NCBI GenBank assembly: GCA_945881965.1
Contig: CAMCVS010000017.1
Location: 1 to 50,328 of the forward strand
Origin: Paracoccus haematequi
GTDB lineage: Bacteria; Pseudomonadota; Alphaproteobacteria; Rhodobacterales; Rhodobacteraceae
Direction: 5' to 3'
Length of the DNA: 50,328 bases
Shown: positions 21,406-28,563 of the stretch, in pieces
How positions within the stretch are numbered: position 1 is the first letter of the stretch
Layout of the letters: each line of letters begins with the position of its first letter
Translations under genes and position numbers: made by a program
The notes under the pieces: model-generated
What the model was told of the DNA's origin: nothing
Databases searched by the model: none
Seen by the model: only the letters and a program-made list of their open reading frames with translations

Positions 21406-21708
21406 TTAGCGGATGGGGTGATGGACAGTGACTAGCTTGGTGCCGTCGGGGAATGTCGCCTCGACCTGCACCGCCTCGATCATCTCGGGGATGCCGGTCA
21501 TGCATTGGTCGGCGCGGATCACGGTTGCGCCCGCCGCCATCAGGTCCGACACGCTACGCCCGTCACGCGCGCCTTCGACGACGTAATCGGTGATCAGCGC
21601 CACCGCCTCGGGGTGGTTCAGTTTGACGCCGCGTTCCAGACGGGCGCGGGCGACCATGGCAGCAAGGCTGACCAGCAGCTTGTCCTTTTCGCGGGGGGTC
21701 AGGTTCAT
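21406..21708 (-). CDS. ureA: Urease gamma subunit
   Basis: A 100-residue structural subunit with the canonical N-terminus [39 protein letters not shown], then [44 protein letters not shown]. Length and ending are standard. It is 9 bp downstream of ureD. Confidence 0.98.
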   Translation of the reverse strand: MNLTPREKDKLLVSLAAMVARARLERGVKLNHPEAVALITDYVVEGARDGRSVSDLMAAGATVIRADQCMTGIPEMIEAVQVEATFPDGTKLVTVHHPIR

Positions 21709-21717
21709 GGTGGCTCC

Positions 21718-22527
21718 TTACATCTGCCAGACGCGGGGCAGGGCACGGGTTTGGCGCAGCGTTTGCAGCGCGCGGGCCATCAGCGCGCGCAGTGCGGGCG
21801 CATCGCGCGTGGCGGCGCGCAGCATCAGGCGGCCGGGCAGGGCACTGATCCCGGCCTCGGGGACCGCCGCGCGCAGCGGGGCAACCATATCCTCGGCCCC
21901 GTTACAGACCAGCCACAGCGCGGCCAGCGCGCGCGCGCCGTTCAATCCCGCAGCCCCCGTGGCCAGCGCCGCTGCATCCAGCCGCAAAACGTCCAGCGCC
22001 ACCACATGCCCGTCGCGCCAGACCTCGCGCCGGTCGGTCAGGGCCACATCTGTCACCACCTCGCCCATCGCGGCGCGGCCCAGCACGATCATCTCGGCCA
22101 TCATCACACCGCTACCTGCGGCAAGATCAATGCGGGTGCGGCGATGCAACCGCGCGCCCTGATAGAGGATCGTCTCTTGCGGCAGCCAGTCCAGCCAGCC
22201 ACCCGCGCCAACCGTCATCGCCAGATCGACGCGCGCGGTCGCCCCGGTGCTGCGATAGGCGCGTTCAGCGGTCTGGGTGGTGGCGCGCGCGACAAGGCCC
22301 GCGCCGATGTCGATGGAATAGGACAGCCGGTCACCCCCCGCCAACCCGCCACCGGTGTTCAGGATCACCACCTCGGGCACCTTGTCCAACGCAGGCAGCA
22401 TGATCCGCGCCGACCCGGACTGGTCCAGCGCGGTCAGACGCGCGCGCGGTTGCCCCGCGACAAGCGCCACGCACGCGGCACCGATGCTGCGTTGCATTTG
22501 GGGGACAAGGGGTTGGTGCAGGGTCAT
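21718..22527 (-). CDS. ureD: Urease accessory protein UreD
   Basis: Scaffold protein that recruits UreF and UreG to apo-urease. The 269-residue product shows the family core: LNTGGGLAGGDRLSYSIDIGAGLVARATTQTAERAYRS, WLDWLPQETILYQGARLHRRTRIDL and AEMIVLGRAAMGE. The ATG at 22525-22527 (MTLHQPLVPQ) was chosen; the frame upstream runs into the intergenic dyad. It is the first gene of the cluster, and its promoter should lie in 22528-22695, shared with divergent tusA. Confidence 0.92.
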   Translation of the reverse strand: MTLHQPLVPQMQRSIGAACVALVAGQPRARLTALDQSGSARIMLPALDKVPEVVILNTGGGLAGGDRLSYSIDIGAGLVARATTQTAERAYRSTGATARVDLAMTVGAGGWLDWLPQETILYQGARLHRRTRIDLAAGSGVMMAEMIVLGRAAMGEVVTDVALTDRREVWRDGHVVALDVLRLDAAALATGAAGLNGARALAALWLVCNGAEDMVAPLRAAVPEAGISALPGRLMLRAATRDAPALRALMARALQTLRQTRALPRVWQM

Positions 22528-22610
22528 GCCGCAATGCTGCGATTGCGGATCGGGGGGCGACAAGGCGGGCGACCGGCGCAGGTGGTTTGCCCGTTGCGGA
22601 CACGCCCGAT

Positions 22611-22649
22611 ATGCCCGAAACTTGGGCATGACGCCCAAGATGCGGGCAT
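22611..22649. promoter_or_regulatory. 39-bp two-tier inverted repeat between ureD and tusA
   Basis: Outer arms ATGCCCG (22611-22617) and CGGGCAT (22643-22649) and inner arms CTTGGGC (22621-22627) and GCCCAAG (22633-22639) are all perfect, with 3-nt internal mismatch bubbles and a 5-nt centre. The left arms can also pair with each other as ATGCCC-N7-GGGCAT. It sits between two divergent genes, so it cannot be a terminator for either; an operator or a structured leader is likely. Confidence 0.5.
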
Positions 22650-22695
22650 TCCGAAAACGCTTGCACTGCGGCGCGCGGCGCGGCATCCGGGCGGC

Positions 22696-22914
22696 ATGAT
22701 CGAGATCGACGCCCGCCATCTGTTATGCCCCCTGCCGGTGCTGCGCGCGCGCAAGGCGCTGTTGGCGCTGACCCCCGGTGCGCGGCTGGCAATCACCGCG
22801 ACCGATCCGATGGCGGTGATCGACCTGCCGCATTTCTGTGCCGAACACGGCCACCGCCTGATCAGCATGGACGAAACCGCGGGCGAGACGCGGTTCGTGA
22901 TCGAACGCGGCTAA
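22696..22914 (+). CDS. TusA/SirA-like sulfurtransferase
   Basis: A 72-residue protein with the TusA fold: IDARHLLCPLPVLRARKAL carries the CPxP motif whose cysteine accepts persulfide sulfur, followed by GARLAITATDPMAVIDLPHFCAEHGHRL. TusA-type proteins pass sulfur to tRNA thiolation or to molybdenum cofactor and other sulfur acceptors. The neighbouring mobA and DUF2478 genes make a molybdenum-cofactor link plausible but unproven. It is divergent from ureD and overlaps the converging DUF429 gene by 4 bp at the stop. Confidence 0.88.
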   Translation: MIEIDARHLLCPLPVLRARKALLALTPGARLAITATDPMAVIDLPHFCAEHGHRLISMDETAGETRFVIERG

Positions 22915-23756
22915 AGCGCTGTGCGCAGCGCGGCCTCAGACCCGGTGCCCAGAATCCAGCCCTCTTCTGTCAGCACCGCCGCCGCAACATCCGGCGTGAA
23001 CAGCGGTGTCAGATCGCCGAACTGCGCCAAGGCGCGCGCCAACAGCCGCACCTGCAGCTGATCCTTGATCCCGTCCGGCGGCATCGCGGCCTGCACCGCA
23101 TCGGCCAGAACGGACGGCCAGACCTCGGCCAGCACCACGTCGGCCCCTGCCAGCGGATCGAACGGCCAGACGCGCGCGCCATCCGCGCGCAGCCGCGCCA
23201 TCACGGGGATACCCAGAAGGGCCTGACTGCCGACGGACCCGGTGGTGAACAGCTTCCACACCGGTTGCGCGCGGGGATGGCGGGTTTCCACCTGCCGCCG
23301 TTCGGGAAATGGGTGATCGCGGCCCTTGCCCTTGTCCGGCAAGCCCGGCAGGTCAAGCGTGGCGGGCCGCCCCCAGAACGGTCCGCACGCCCCCAGCCGC
23401 AGGTTGATCGCGGCGGCCAGCGCGAAACGGTTGTTGGCGTTGTCCGGCGCATCGGTGACATGCGCCGCCAGCCAATCCCAGACCGCCAGCGCGCCATCCC
23501 GCCCGGTCAGCGCGCGGGCGAACCCCGTGGGATAGCCAAAGGGGAAATCCGCCCCGATCAGCAGGCGTTGGCCCGCGCGCCGCGCCGCCGCCATTTCAGT
23601 CCGCAGGCAGTGTTCGGCGTCGGCCCGGGTCCGGTGATAGGTTTCGCCCGCAATCGCCCCCGCCCGCCCGATCCAGATTGCATCCGCCGAGGGTTTGCGC
23701 GGGCTGGGGTGCGATGCCGCCGACCAATCCAGGATGATCACCCGGTCAAAGCGCAT
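22911..23756 (-). CDS. DUF429-like protein next to mobA
   Basis: A 281-residue protein starting MRFDRVIILDWSAASHPSP. The N-terminal D-W-S-A strand-turn, GADFPFGYPTGFARALTG and AEVWPSVLADAVQAAMPPDGIKDQLQVRLLARAL resemble the RNase H-like DUF429 family. No function is established. It starts inside the last codons of mobA (11-bp overlap), so it is translated with it; homologues in this order are often filed under molybdopterin guanine dinucleotide synthesis in Rhodobacteraceae, from memory and by neighbourhood only. Confidence 0.7.
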   Translation of the reverse strand: MRFDRVIILDWSAASHPSPRKPSADAIWIGRAGAIAGETYHRTRADAEHCLRTEMAAARRAGQRLLIGADFPFGYPTGFARALTGRDGALAVWDWLAAHVTDAPDNANNRFALAAAINLRLGACGPFWGRPATLDLPGLPDKGKGRDHPFPERRQVETRHPRAQPVWKLFTTGSVGSQALLGIPVMARLRADGARVWPFDPLAGADVVLAEVWPSVLADAVQAAMPPDGIKDQLQVRLLARALAQFGDLTPLFTPDVAAAVLTEEGWILGTGSEAALRTAL

Positions 23757-24336
23757 GGAACATCGCCTCGGCGCGGGACAGGTCATCGGGCGTGTTGACG
23801 TTGAAAAACCCCGCCGCGTCAAAAGGCACCAACACCGCCCCAAGGCTTTGCGCAAAACCCGCCACGCGGTGTTGCCCTGTGTCCAGCCAATCCTGCAAAG
23901 CGCCGCGTGCCGTGACTGGCCAGACCGCAAACACCGGCTCGGGGTGCAACTGTCCGTCGGCAAGGCTTGCCGCCATCGCCGCGCCGGGTGTGACGGCCAG
24001 CCGCGCCACCAGATCAAGCGGCAGGCACGGCGCGTCCCAGGGCACGGTGGCCACGCGCGCCGCCCCCAACCCCTCGGCCCAGATCAGCGCGGCCAGCACA
24101 CCCGCCAAAGGGCCGGGACGGTCGGGGCGCGGGTCGGGCAGAACGGGCAGCGCGCAGGCCAGATCCGCGTTGCAATTCAACGCCAGCGCGCCGACCTGCG
24201 GGGCGAAGCGGCCGATCACATGGTCCAGCATCGGGCGGCCCGCCAGCGGCAGCAGCCCCTTGGCCACGCCGCCCATCCGCCGCCCCGCGCCGCCGCCCAG
24301 AATGACGCCGGGGATTTTGCCGCTGTGGTCGTCCAA
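23746..24336 (-). CDS. mobA: Molybdenum cofactor guanylyltransferase
   Basis: Attaches GMP to molybdopterin to form the MGD cofactor. The nucleotide-binding loop GVILGGGAGRRMGGVAKGLLPLAGRPMLDHVI is diagnostic, followed by DRPGPLAGVLAAL, ATVPWDAPCLPLDLV and FFNVNTPDDL. No ATG lies close upstream of the loop; the TTG at 24336 (MDDHSGKIPGVILGGG), preceded by GAAAGGG, is the best start. About 196 aa, normal for MobA. It is divergent from the DUF2478 gene with 77 bp between. Confidence 0.92.
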   Translation of the reverse strand: MDDHSGKIPGVILGGGAGRRMGGVAKGLLPLAGRPMLDHVIGRFAPQVGALALNCNADLACALPVLPDPRPDRPGPLAGVLAALIWAEGLGAARVATVPWDAPCLPLDLVARLAVTPGAAMAASLADGQLHPEPVFAVWPVTARGALQDWLDTGQHRVAGFAQSLGAVLVPFDAAGFFNVNTPDDLSRAEAMFHAL

Positions 24337-24413
24337 TCCCGCGCCCTTTCGTCTCCCGCGCCGATCCTCTATCACCAAGGTCTGCGCCGCAAGGTGCCTG
24401 CCCGGAGTGTGCC

Positions 24414-24932
24414 ATGCTGGCTGTGTTCTCTGCCCCCGATGCGGCGCGCGCGGATGCGCTGTTGGCGGGCGTCGTGGCCGATCTGCGCGCGGCACACGTG
24501 CCCGTTGCGGGATGCCTGCAAGACGCCCGCATGAACGACGCCGAGCGGGTGACGCGATGGTTGCGAATGCTGGACGGATCGGCGGACATGGCCATCACGC
24601 AGGATCTGGGTGCAGGCGCGGCCGGGTGCAGCCTTGATCCCGGCGCGCTGGCGCGGGCTTCGCATCTTATCGCCGCGCAACTGCCCCGCGCGCGGATGCT
24701 GGTGCTGAACCGCTTTGGCCGGTCCGAGGCCGAGGGCGGCGGCTTTCGCCCTTTGATCGCCATGGCGCTGGAGGCCGGAACCCCCGTGCTGACCGTGGTG
24801 CCTGACCGCTATCGCGCGGCCTTCGCGGATTTCGCGGGCGGGATGGAATGTTGGCTGGACGCAGACCCGGCGGCGCTGCGCGGCTGGTGCGCGGCGCAGG
24901 GAATAATGGCAGCAGGCGGAATTGACGCTTGA
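24414..24932 (+). CDS. DUF2478 family protein (molybdenum-associated NTPase-like)
   Basis: A 172-residue protein, MLAVFSAPDAARADALLAGVVADLRAAHVPVAGCLQ, then TQDLGAGAAGCSLDPGALARASHLIAAQL, LVLNRFGRSEAEGGGFRPLIAMALEAGTPVLTVVP. The NRFGxxExxGxGFR segment is the mark of DUF2478, a family usually met next to molybdate transport or cofactor genes. Here it diverges from mobA. It ends at the -35 region of the first tRNA-Asp gene. Confidence 0.85.
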   Translation: MLAVFSAPDAARADALLAGVVADLRAAHVPVAGCLQDARMNDAERVTRWLRMLDGSADMAITQDLGAGAAGCSLDPGALARASHLIAAQLPRARMLVLNRFGRSEAEGGGFRPLIAMALEAGTPVLTVVPDRYRAAFADFAGGMECWLDADPAALRGWCAAQGIMAAGGIDA

Positions 24933-24957
24933 CGCCTATCGCGGCTTTGATTATCGC
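24929..24957 (+). promoter_or_regulatory. Probable promoter of tRNA-Asp copy 1
   Basis: TTGACG (24929-24934), a 17-nt spacer and TATCGC (24952-24957), 11 bp before the tRNA. The -35 overlaps the stop codon of the DUF2478 gene. Confidence 0.4.
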
Positions 24958-24968
24958 ACACCCCACGC

Positions 24969-25045
24969 GCGGTTGTAGCTCAGTCGGTTAGAGTACCGGC
25001 CTGTCACGCCGGGGGTCGCGGGTTCGAGCCCCGTCAACCGCGCCA
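24969..25045 (+). tRNA. tRNA-Asp (anticodon GTC), copy 1
   Basis: A full 77-nt cloverleaf with encoded CCA. Acceptor stem GCGGTTG/CAACCGC, D arm GCTC...GAGT, anticodon arm CCGGC-CTGTCAC-GCCGG with GTC at 25003-25005, T arm GCGGG-TTCGAGC-CCCGT, discriminator G and CCA at 25043-25045. GTC reads the aspartate codons GAC and GAU. An identical copy lies 190 bp downstream. Confidence 0.98.
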
Positions 25046-25115
25046 CTTCATTCCCTGTGAACGATCATGCCCTGTAACATGGTCATAGTCTTGTCCGCAA
25101 ACCCATGTCGGAAAC

Positions 25116-25140
25116 CGGTTTGACACCCCCTGTCAAACCG
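25116..25140. repeat. Perfect 10-bp inverted repeat between the tRNA-Asp genes
   Basis: CGGTTTGACA (25116-25125) and TGTCAAACCG (25131-25140) are exact reverse complements with loop CCCCC. The left arm contains the likely -35 (TTGACA) of tRNA-Asp copy 2. Confidence 0.6.
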
Positions 25141-25148
25141 CCTAATCA
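25120..25148 (+). promoter_or_regulatory. Probable promoter of tRNA-Asp copy 2
   Basis: TTGACA (25120-25125) matches the -35 consensus, then a 17-nt spacer and TAATCA (25143-25148), a poor -10, 10 bp before the tRNA. Spacing mirrors the promoter of copy 1, which supports the call. Confidence 0.45.
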
Positions 25149-25158
25149 CGCCCCATGC

Positions 25159-25235
25159 GCGGTTGTAGCTCAGTCGGTTAGAGTACCGGCCTGTCACGCC
25201 GGGGGTCGCGGGTTCGAGCCCCGTCAACCGCGCCA
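25159..25235 (+). tRNA. tRNA-Asp (anticodon GTC), copy 2
   Basis: Identical over all 77 nt to the first copy, including the encoded CCA. The flanking CCCCA-T/C-GC just upstream is also shared, so the duplication included a few bases before the gene. A T-rich stretch (TTATTTTT) follows 4 bp after CCA and probably ends transcription. Confidence 0.98.
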
Positions 25236-25257
25236 CCTTATTTTTGTTGCAATGGGC

Positions 25258-25539
25258 CTAGCCCTGAACCACCACGCGGCGAAAGCTGCGGGATTGCCAC
25301 AGCGGCCAGCCCTTCATCTGGCTGACGCTGCCAAAGACCAATCCGCGCCCCGCCAGCCCGTCCAGCGTTTGCGGCATGGCGTTGATTGTGCCTTCGGGTG
25401 CGGGCCGTCGTCATAGGTCATGGCGACCACCGGCGTCGGGGTGCGGACCGCCATATCCCAAGGCCGCCGTGGCCAAACCGCCCAGCATGACATGGCGGCG
25501 GGAAAGGCGGCGGGAAAGGCGGCGGGAAAGCTTGTCCAT
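25258..25539 (-). pseudogene. Decayed exported polysaccharide deacetylase (NodB family) remnant
   Basis: Read on the minus strand from ATG 25539: MDKLSRRLSRRLSRRHVMLGG, an RR-bearing signal peptide, then a stop after about 42 codons. In another frame the NodB start motif VVAMTYDDGPHP (like TFDDGP) appears just there. Beyond it the first frame resumes with INAMPQTLDGLAGRGLVFGSVSQMKGW and a natural stop at 25258, which looks like the end of a deacetylase domain. So the gene keeps its two ends and motif 1 but has lost most of the catalytic domain and carries at least one frame disruption. A triplicated 12-bp unit lies in the signal-peptide region. The plus strand shows no better gene here. Confidence 0.65.
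25494..25529. repeat. Three perfect 12-bp tandem repeats
   Basis: GGCGGCGGGAAA occurs three times head to tail (25494-25505, 25506-25517, 25518-25529). On the minus strand it encodes repeats of Leu-Ser-Arg-Arg in the signal peptide of the deacetylase remnant, so the twin-arginine-like motif was multiplied. Between here and 25757 I see only two hairpins (25589-25608 and 25724-25742). Confidence 0.85.
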
Positions 25540-25757
25540 CGGGTTACCCTTTGTCTGGGGCAGAACCGCCTGCCGCCACAACCGAGGCGCAAGTGTCGGG
25601 GCACTTGCAAGGGATATTGCGGTGCCGCGCCGGGGGGATGGGATCGACTTTGACGCCGCGCGCGCCGTCCCCTATGCCATGCCCCAAACGCCGGTCAGGG
25701 TGACACGCCGGCGGCGACGCAACCGGCCCGCAAGCCGGGCCGCTGAAAGGACTGCCG

Positions 25758-25976
25758 ATGCGCTTTCTGGATTATCTGTCCTGGCCCGTGGTGCTGCTGG
25801 TCTGTGCCGCACTGGGCCTTGCGCCGTTCACACCAGAGCCGCATCTGGTTGAAAAGCTGCGGATGCTGGGGCAGGGGCTGTTGGTGCGGCCGATTGACAT
25901 CTTTGACCTTGCGCTGCACGGCGCGCCGTTCGTGTTGCTGGCGCTGAAGGCGCTGCGCGCGGTTCAGACGCGGTAA
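25758..25976 (+). CDS. 72-aa membrane protein (RND-transporter-like annotation)
   Basis: MRFLDYLSWPVVLLVCAALGLAPFTPEPHLVEKLRML...DIFDLALHGAPFVLLALKALRAVQTR: two hydrophobic segments (about residues 9-24 and 55-68) flank a conserved PEPHLVEKLRML stretch. Databases often label such proteins RND transporter, but the chain is far too short to be one; I recall it as a widespread small proteobacterial membrane protein. GAAAGGA precedes the start, right after a 7-bp hairpin (25724-25742). Its 3' end overlaps the converging sulfotransferase-like gene by 13 bp. Confidence 0.75.
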   Translation: MRFLDYLSWPVVLLVCAALGLAPFTPEPHLVEKLRMLGQGLLVRPIDIFDLALHGAPFVLLALKALRAVQTR

Positions 25977-26719
25977 CCCAGCATCCGTTCGATGTCGGCG
26001 TCGCAGCCCTGCTGCACGAACTCCACGTCTTCCGCCGTGAGGACGTCGGGCATCGGGGGGCGGTTTTCCACCGTCGGGATGAACTTGGACCCCAGCCGCT
26101 TCAGCACCGGGCGCACCGGGCCTTCCAGCGGCGGCAGGCCGAATGCCGCGCGGAACGACGCGATAAAGCGTTCGGGGTTGGCGGCAACCTCTTCCATCCG
26201 CACCAGACAAAACGCGCAGCCCCGGTTTGACACCGACAGATGCGACCGCAGCTTGCCGCGCCGCAGCGCCATCAGGTCCGGATAGGGCAGGCCGGTCATC
26301 GGGTCACGGTCCAGTTGCAGCGGCTGGCCGATCTGATCGCCCAGAGGCATGCGTTCAAACAGCCGCGGCCGGTCCAGCACGGTATCCCACGGCGCGCGCA
26401 GAAACTCCGAGAACGGCAGCCGTTGCAGCGCCGCCGTGGCATGCCAAGGCTTGGTGAACATCGAGCGCACCCAATCCTCGGCACGGCGCACGGTGACGAT
26501 GACGATCATGTCCTGCGGAATGGTCAGCGCGTTGAAATGGCCGTGCTTCCAGCCCAAAAACTCATGTGGCTCGAAGGGCGTGTTGCGGCGCAGCATGCGC
26601 TGCACGAAATTCGTCCCCGAACTGCGTTCCCCGATCACCTGCAGCCGTGTCGGCGGCACCGGACCGGGTGCAAAATGCAGACCCGTGGCGGCAAATTCGG
26701 GCGGAATGGCAAACGTCAT
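25964..26719 (-). CDS. Sulfotransferase-like P-loop protein
   Basis: A 251-residue cytoplasmic protein. LQVIGERSSGTNFVQRML near residue 30 resembles the 5'-phosphosulfate loop of PAPS-dependent sulfotransferases, and IVIVTVRRAEDWVRSMF resembles the 3'-phosphate motif (R and S of the RxxxxWVxSxF type). GKLRSHLSVSNRGCAFCLVRMEEVAANPERFIASF also fits the family C-terminal half. The acceptor is unknown; a surface polysaccharide is plausible because the divergent gene looks like a glycosyltransferase. AAAGGA precedes the ATG. Confidence 0.65.
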   Translation of the reverse strand: MTFAIPPEFAATGLHFAPGPVPPTRLQVIGERSSGTNFVQRMLRRNTPFEPHEFLGWKHGHFNALTIPQDMIVIVTVRRAEDWVRSMFTKPWHATAALQRLPFSEFLRAPWDTVLDRPRLFERMPLGDQIGQPLQLDRDPMTGLPYPDLMALRRGKLRSHLSVSNRGCAFCLVRMEEVAANPERFIASFRAAFGLPPLEGPVRPVLKRLGSKFIPTVENRPPMPDVLTAEDVEFVQQGCDADIERMLGYRV

Positions 26720-26803
26720 GTTGGTCCTTTCCGGCTTGCTGGCAAGAGATTTGCGATTCTCTCTGACTTGAAAAGAGGTTAGAGTGCAAGCGGATCAAGA
26801 ACA

Positions 26804-27694
26804 ATGCGGATGGGGCAGATGCAGACGACAGTGGCGGCGATCACCATGGTGCGGGACGACCTGTTTTTCCTGCGCGCCTGGTTGCGGCATTACGGCACCC
26901 TGCTGGGCCGCGAGAATTGCTATGTCGTCAATCACGGGCGCGGCGCGGCGGTCACAGCCGAAGCAGCGGGCGCCAATGTTATCGGCATCCCCGGCGACCA
27001 TCACAAGAATTTCGACATGAAACGCTGGCGGCTGTTGAACGGGTTGGTCGGCGGGCTGAAAAGCTATTATGATCATGTCATCGTAGGCGACGTGGACGAA
27101 TTGGTGGTGCTGGACCCCGAGGCGGGGGTGGGGCTGGTCGAATGGCTGCGCAATGTGCCTGCCGACCGGGTGCTGACGCCCTTGGGCCTGGAAGTGGTCC
27201 ACCGGATCGACGTGGAACCCGATGCCATCACCGACCGCATTTTGGGGCCGCGCCGCCATGTCCGCATCGCGCCGCATTATTCCAAGCCCTGCGTGGTCTC
27301 GACCGGCACCAAGATCGCGCGCGGCGGGCACTTTACGCAGTATGACAAGCTGCACACGCCCGAACATCTGTATCTTTTTCACCTCAAATTCAGTGACTTC
27401 CCGACCTATGTCGAGACGATGAATGCGCGCAATGCGGTGACGGCGGCGGTCGGGGCCGGGATCAAGGAGGCGGCCATCGGGCGGCACTGGTTCGCCGAGG
27501 CGCGCGGGGAGGATCGCGCGACCTTCGACGCTTTTGCGCAGATGAAACAGGAACCCGGCTTTGACATGCGCCCCTACCGCAAGCGGATGCAGCGCAGCTT
27601 TGGACCGCGCGGCGAGACGGGATTCTTTGCCTTTGACCGCCCCGACTATGACGCGCAATACGTGCTGCCGGACCGGTTCTCGGGCCTGTTCTAA
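26804..27694 (+). CDS. Glycosyltransferase family 2-like protein
   Basis: A 296-residue protein of the type usually named glycosyltransferase family 2 or Glyco_tranf_2_4: VAAITMVRDDLFFLRAWLRHYGTLLG at the start, then HVIVGDVDELVVLDP with a DVD nucleotide-sugar/metal motif, CVVSTGTKIARGGHFT and HLYLFHLKFSDFPTYVE. It probably adds a sugar to a cell-surface polymer. Starts at ATG 26804, 26810 or 26819 are possible and none has a strong ribosome-binding site. It diverges from the sulfotransferase-like gene (84 bp apart) and overlaps the converging hydrolase stop by 4 bp. Confidence 0.75.
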   Translation: MRMGQMQTTVAAITMVRDDLFFLRAWLRHYGTLLGRENCYVVNHGRGAAVTAEAAGANVIGIPGDHHKNFDMKRWRLLNGLVGGLKSYYDHVIVGDVDELVVLDPEAGVGLVEWLRNVPADRVLTPLGLEVVHRIDVEPDAITDRILGPRRHVRIAPHYSKPCVVSTGTKIARGGHFTQYDKLHTPEHLYLFHLKFSDFPTYVETMNARNAVTAAVGAGIKEAAIGRHWFAEARGEDRATFDAFAQMKQEPGFDMRPYRKRMQRSFGPRGETGFFAFDRPDYDAQYVLPDRFSGLF

Positions 27695-28563
27695 CGCGCG
27701 GACAGGAACCGGATCAGCGCATCCGCCGTCGCCTCGGGCGCGGTATCGGGAAAGAAATGCCCGCCGGGGATGCCCGCTGCCGTCATCCGTGACAGGCGCG
27801 GGGCCCAGGTGGCGGGCACGTCATAGGCCCGCGCCATCGCGCCATCCGCGCCGAACAGGATCAGCGATGGCAGATCAAGAATGCGGTTCACGTCGCTGCT
27901 GTCCAATGCGAAATCATGGTCCAGCGTGGCGCGGTAATCCGCGCACATGCCGCGCGTGACCTCGGGGTCTGCCCAGGCGGCGCGATATTCGGCCATCAGC
28001 GCGGCATCGAAATCCGCCAGCTTTGCCGCGCCCCAGCCCAGCAGGCAGGATTCGTAAAACGCGGCGGGATCGTGCCCGATCATGGTTTCCGGAAACGGTG
28101 CCGGCTGCGCCAGAAAGAACCAATGATAATAGGCCCGCGCCACCCGCTGTTTCAGGTCCGAAAGGATCAGATGCGTGGGCACGATATCCATCAGCGTCAG
28201 CGACAGCAGGCGGTCGTCGCGGACATCCAGCGCCAACCGATGCGCCACCCGCGCACCACGATCGTGACCGACCAGATGAAAGCGCCCGTAGCCCTGATGA
28301 TTCATCAGGGCTACAAGATCGCCCGCCATCGCGCGGAAGGAATAATCGTTTCCGTTCAGAGGTTTATGTGACGCACCGTAACCCCGCAGGTCAGCGGTGA
28401 CCACGCGGAACCCGGCTGTGATCAGCCGCGCTGCGATGGGCCGCCACATCGCGCGGGTCTGCGGGAACCCGTGCAGCAACAGCACCGGTGGACCTTCGCC
28501 CCCCGTGGACGCTGCAATCGCGCCCTCTGGCCCGTCGAACACGAAATCCCGCAGCACCGTCAT
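27691..28563 (-). CDS. Haloacetate dehalogenase-type alpha/beta hydrolase
   Basis: A 290-residue alpha/beta hydrolase. The nucleophile elbow is GHDRGARVAHR with Asp101 instead of Ser, as in dehalogenases. Residues matching the fluoroacetate dehalogenase set, from memory of the Rhodopseudomonas enzyme, are all seen: D101, R102, R105, D126 (LMDIVPT), H147 and W148 (YYHWFFLAQPAPFPET), Y210 (ADYRATLDHD) and H269 (GGHFFPD). The enzyme would hydrolyse haloacetates, possibly including the C-F bond; an epoxide hydrolase is the main alternative. It starts within the stop of the M20 dipeptidase gene (4-bp overlap) and is cotranscribed with it. Confidence 0.82.
   Translation of the reverse strand: MTVLRDFVFDGPEGAIAASTGGEGPPVLLLHGFPQTRAMWRPIAARLITAGFRVVTADLRGYGASHKPLNGNDYSFRAMAGDLVALMNHQGYGRFHLVGHDRGARVAHRLALDVRDDRLLSLTLMDIVPTHLILSDLKQRVARAYYHWFFLAQPAPFPETMIGHDPAAFYESCLLGWGAAKLADFDAALMAEYRAAWADPEVTRGMCADYRATLDHDFALDSSDVNRILDLPSLILFGADGAMARAYDVPATWAPRLSRMTAAGIPGGHFFPDTAPEATADALIRFLSAR

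Noticed and set aside
22528-22695. Sigma-54 promoter for the urease operon
   Set aside because: I looked on both strands for GG-N10-GC with TGGC/TTGC context and found no match with correct spacing.
24969-25235. The two tRNA-Asp copies as direct-repeat borders of an integrated element
   Set aside because: Only 113 bp lie between them, with no gene, and the repeat is the complete tRNA rather than a 3' fragment. A simple duplication is enough.
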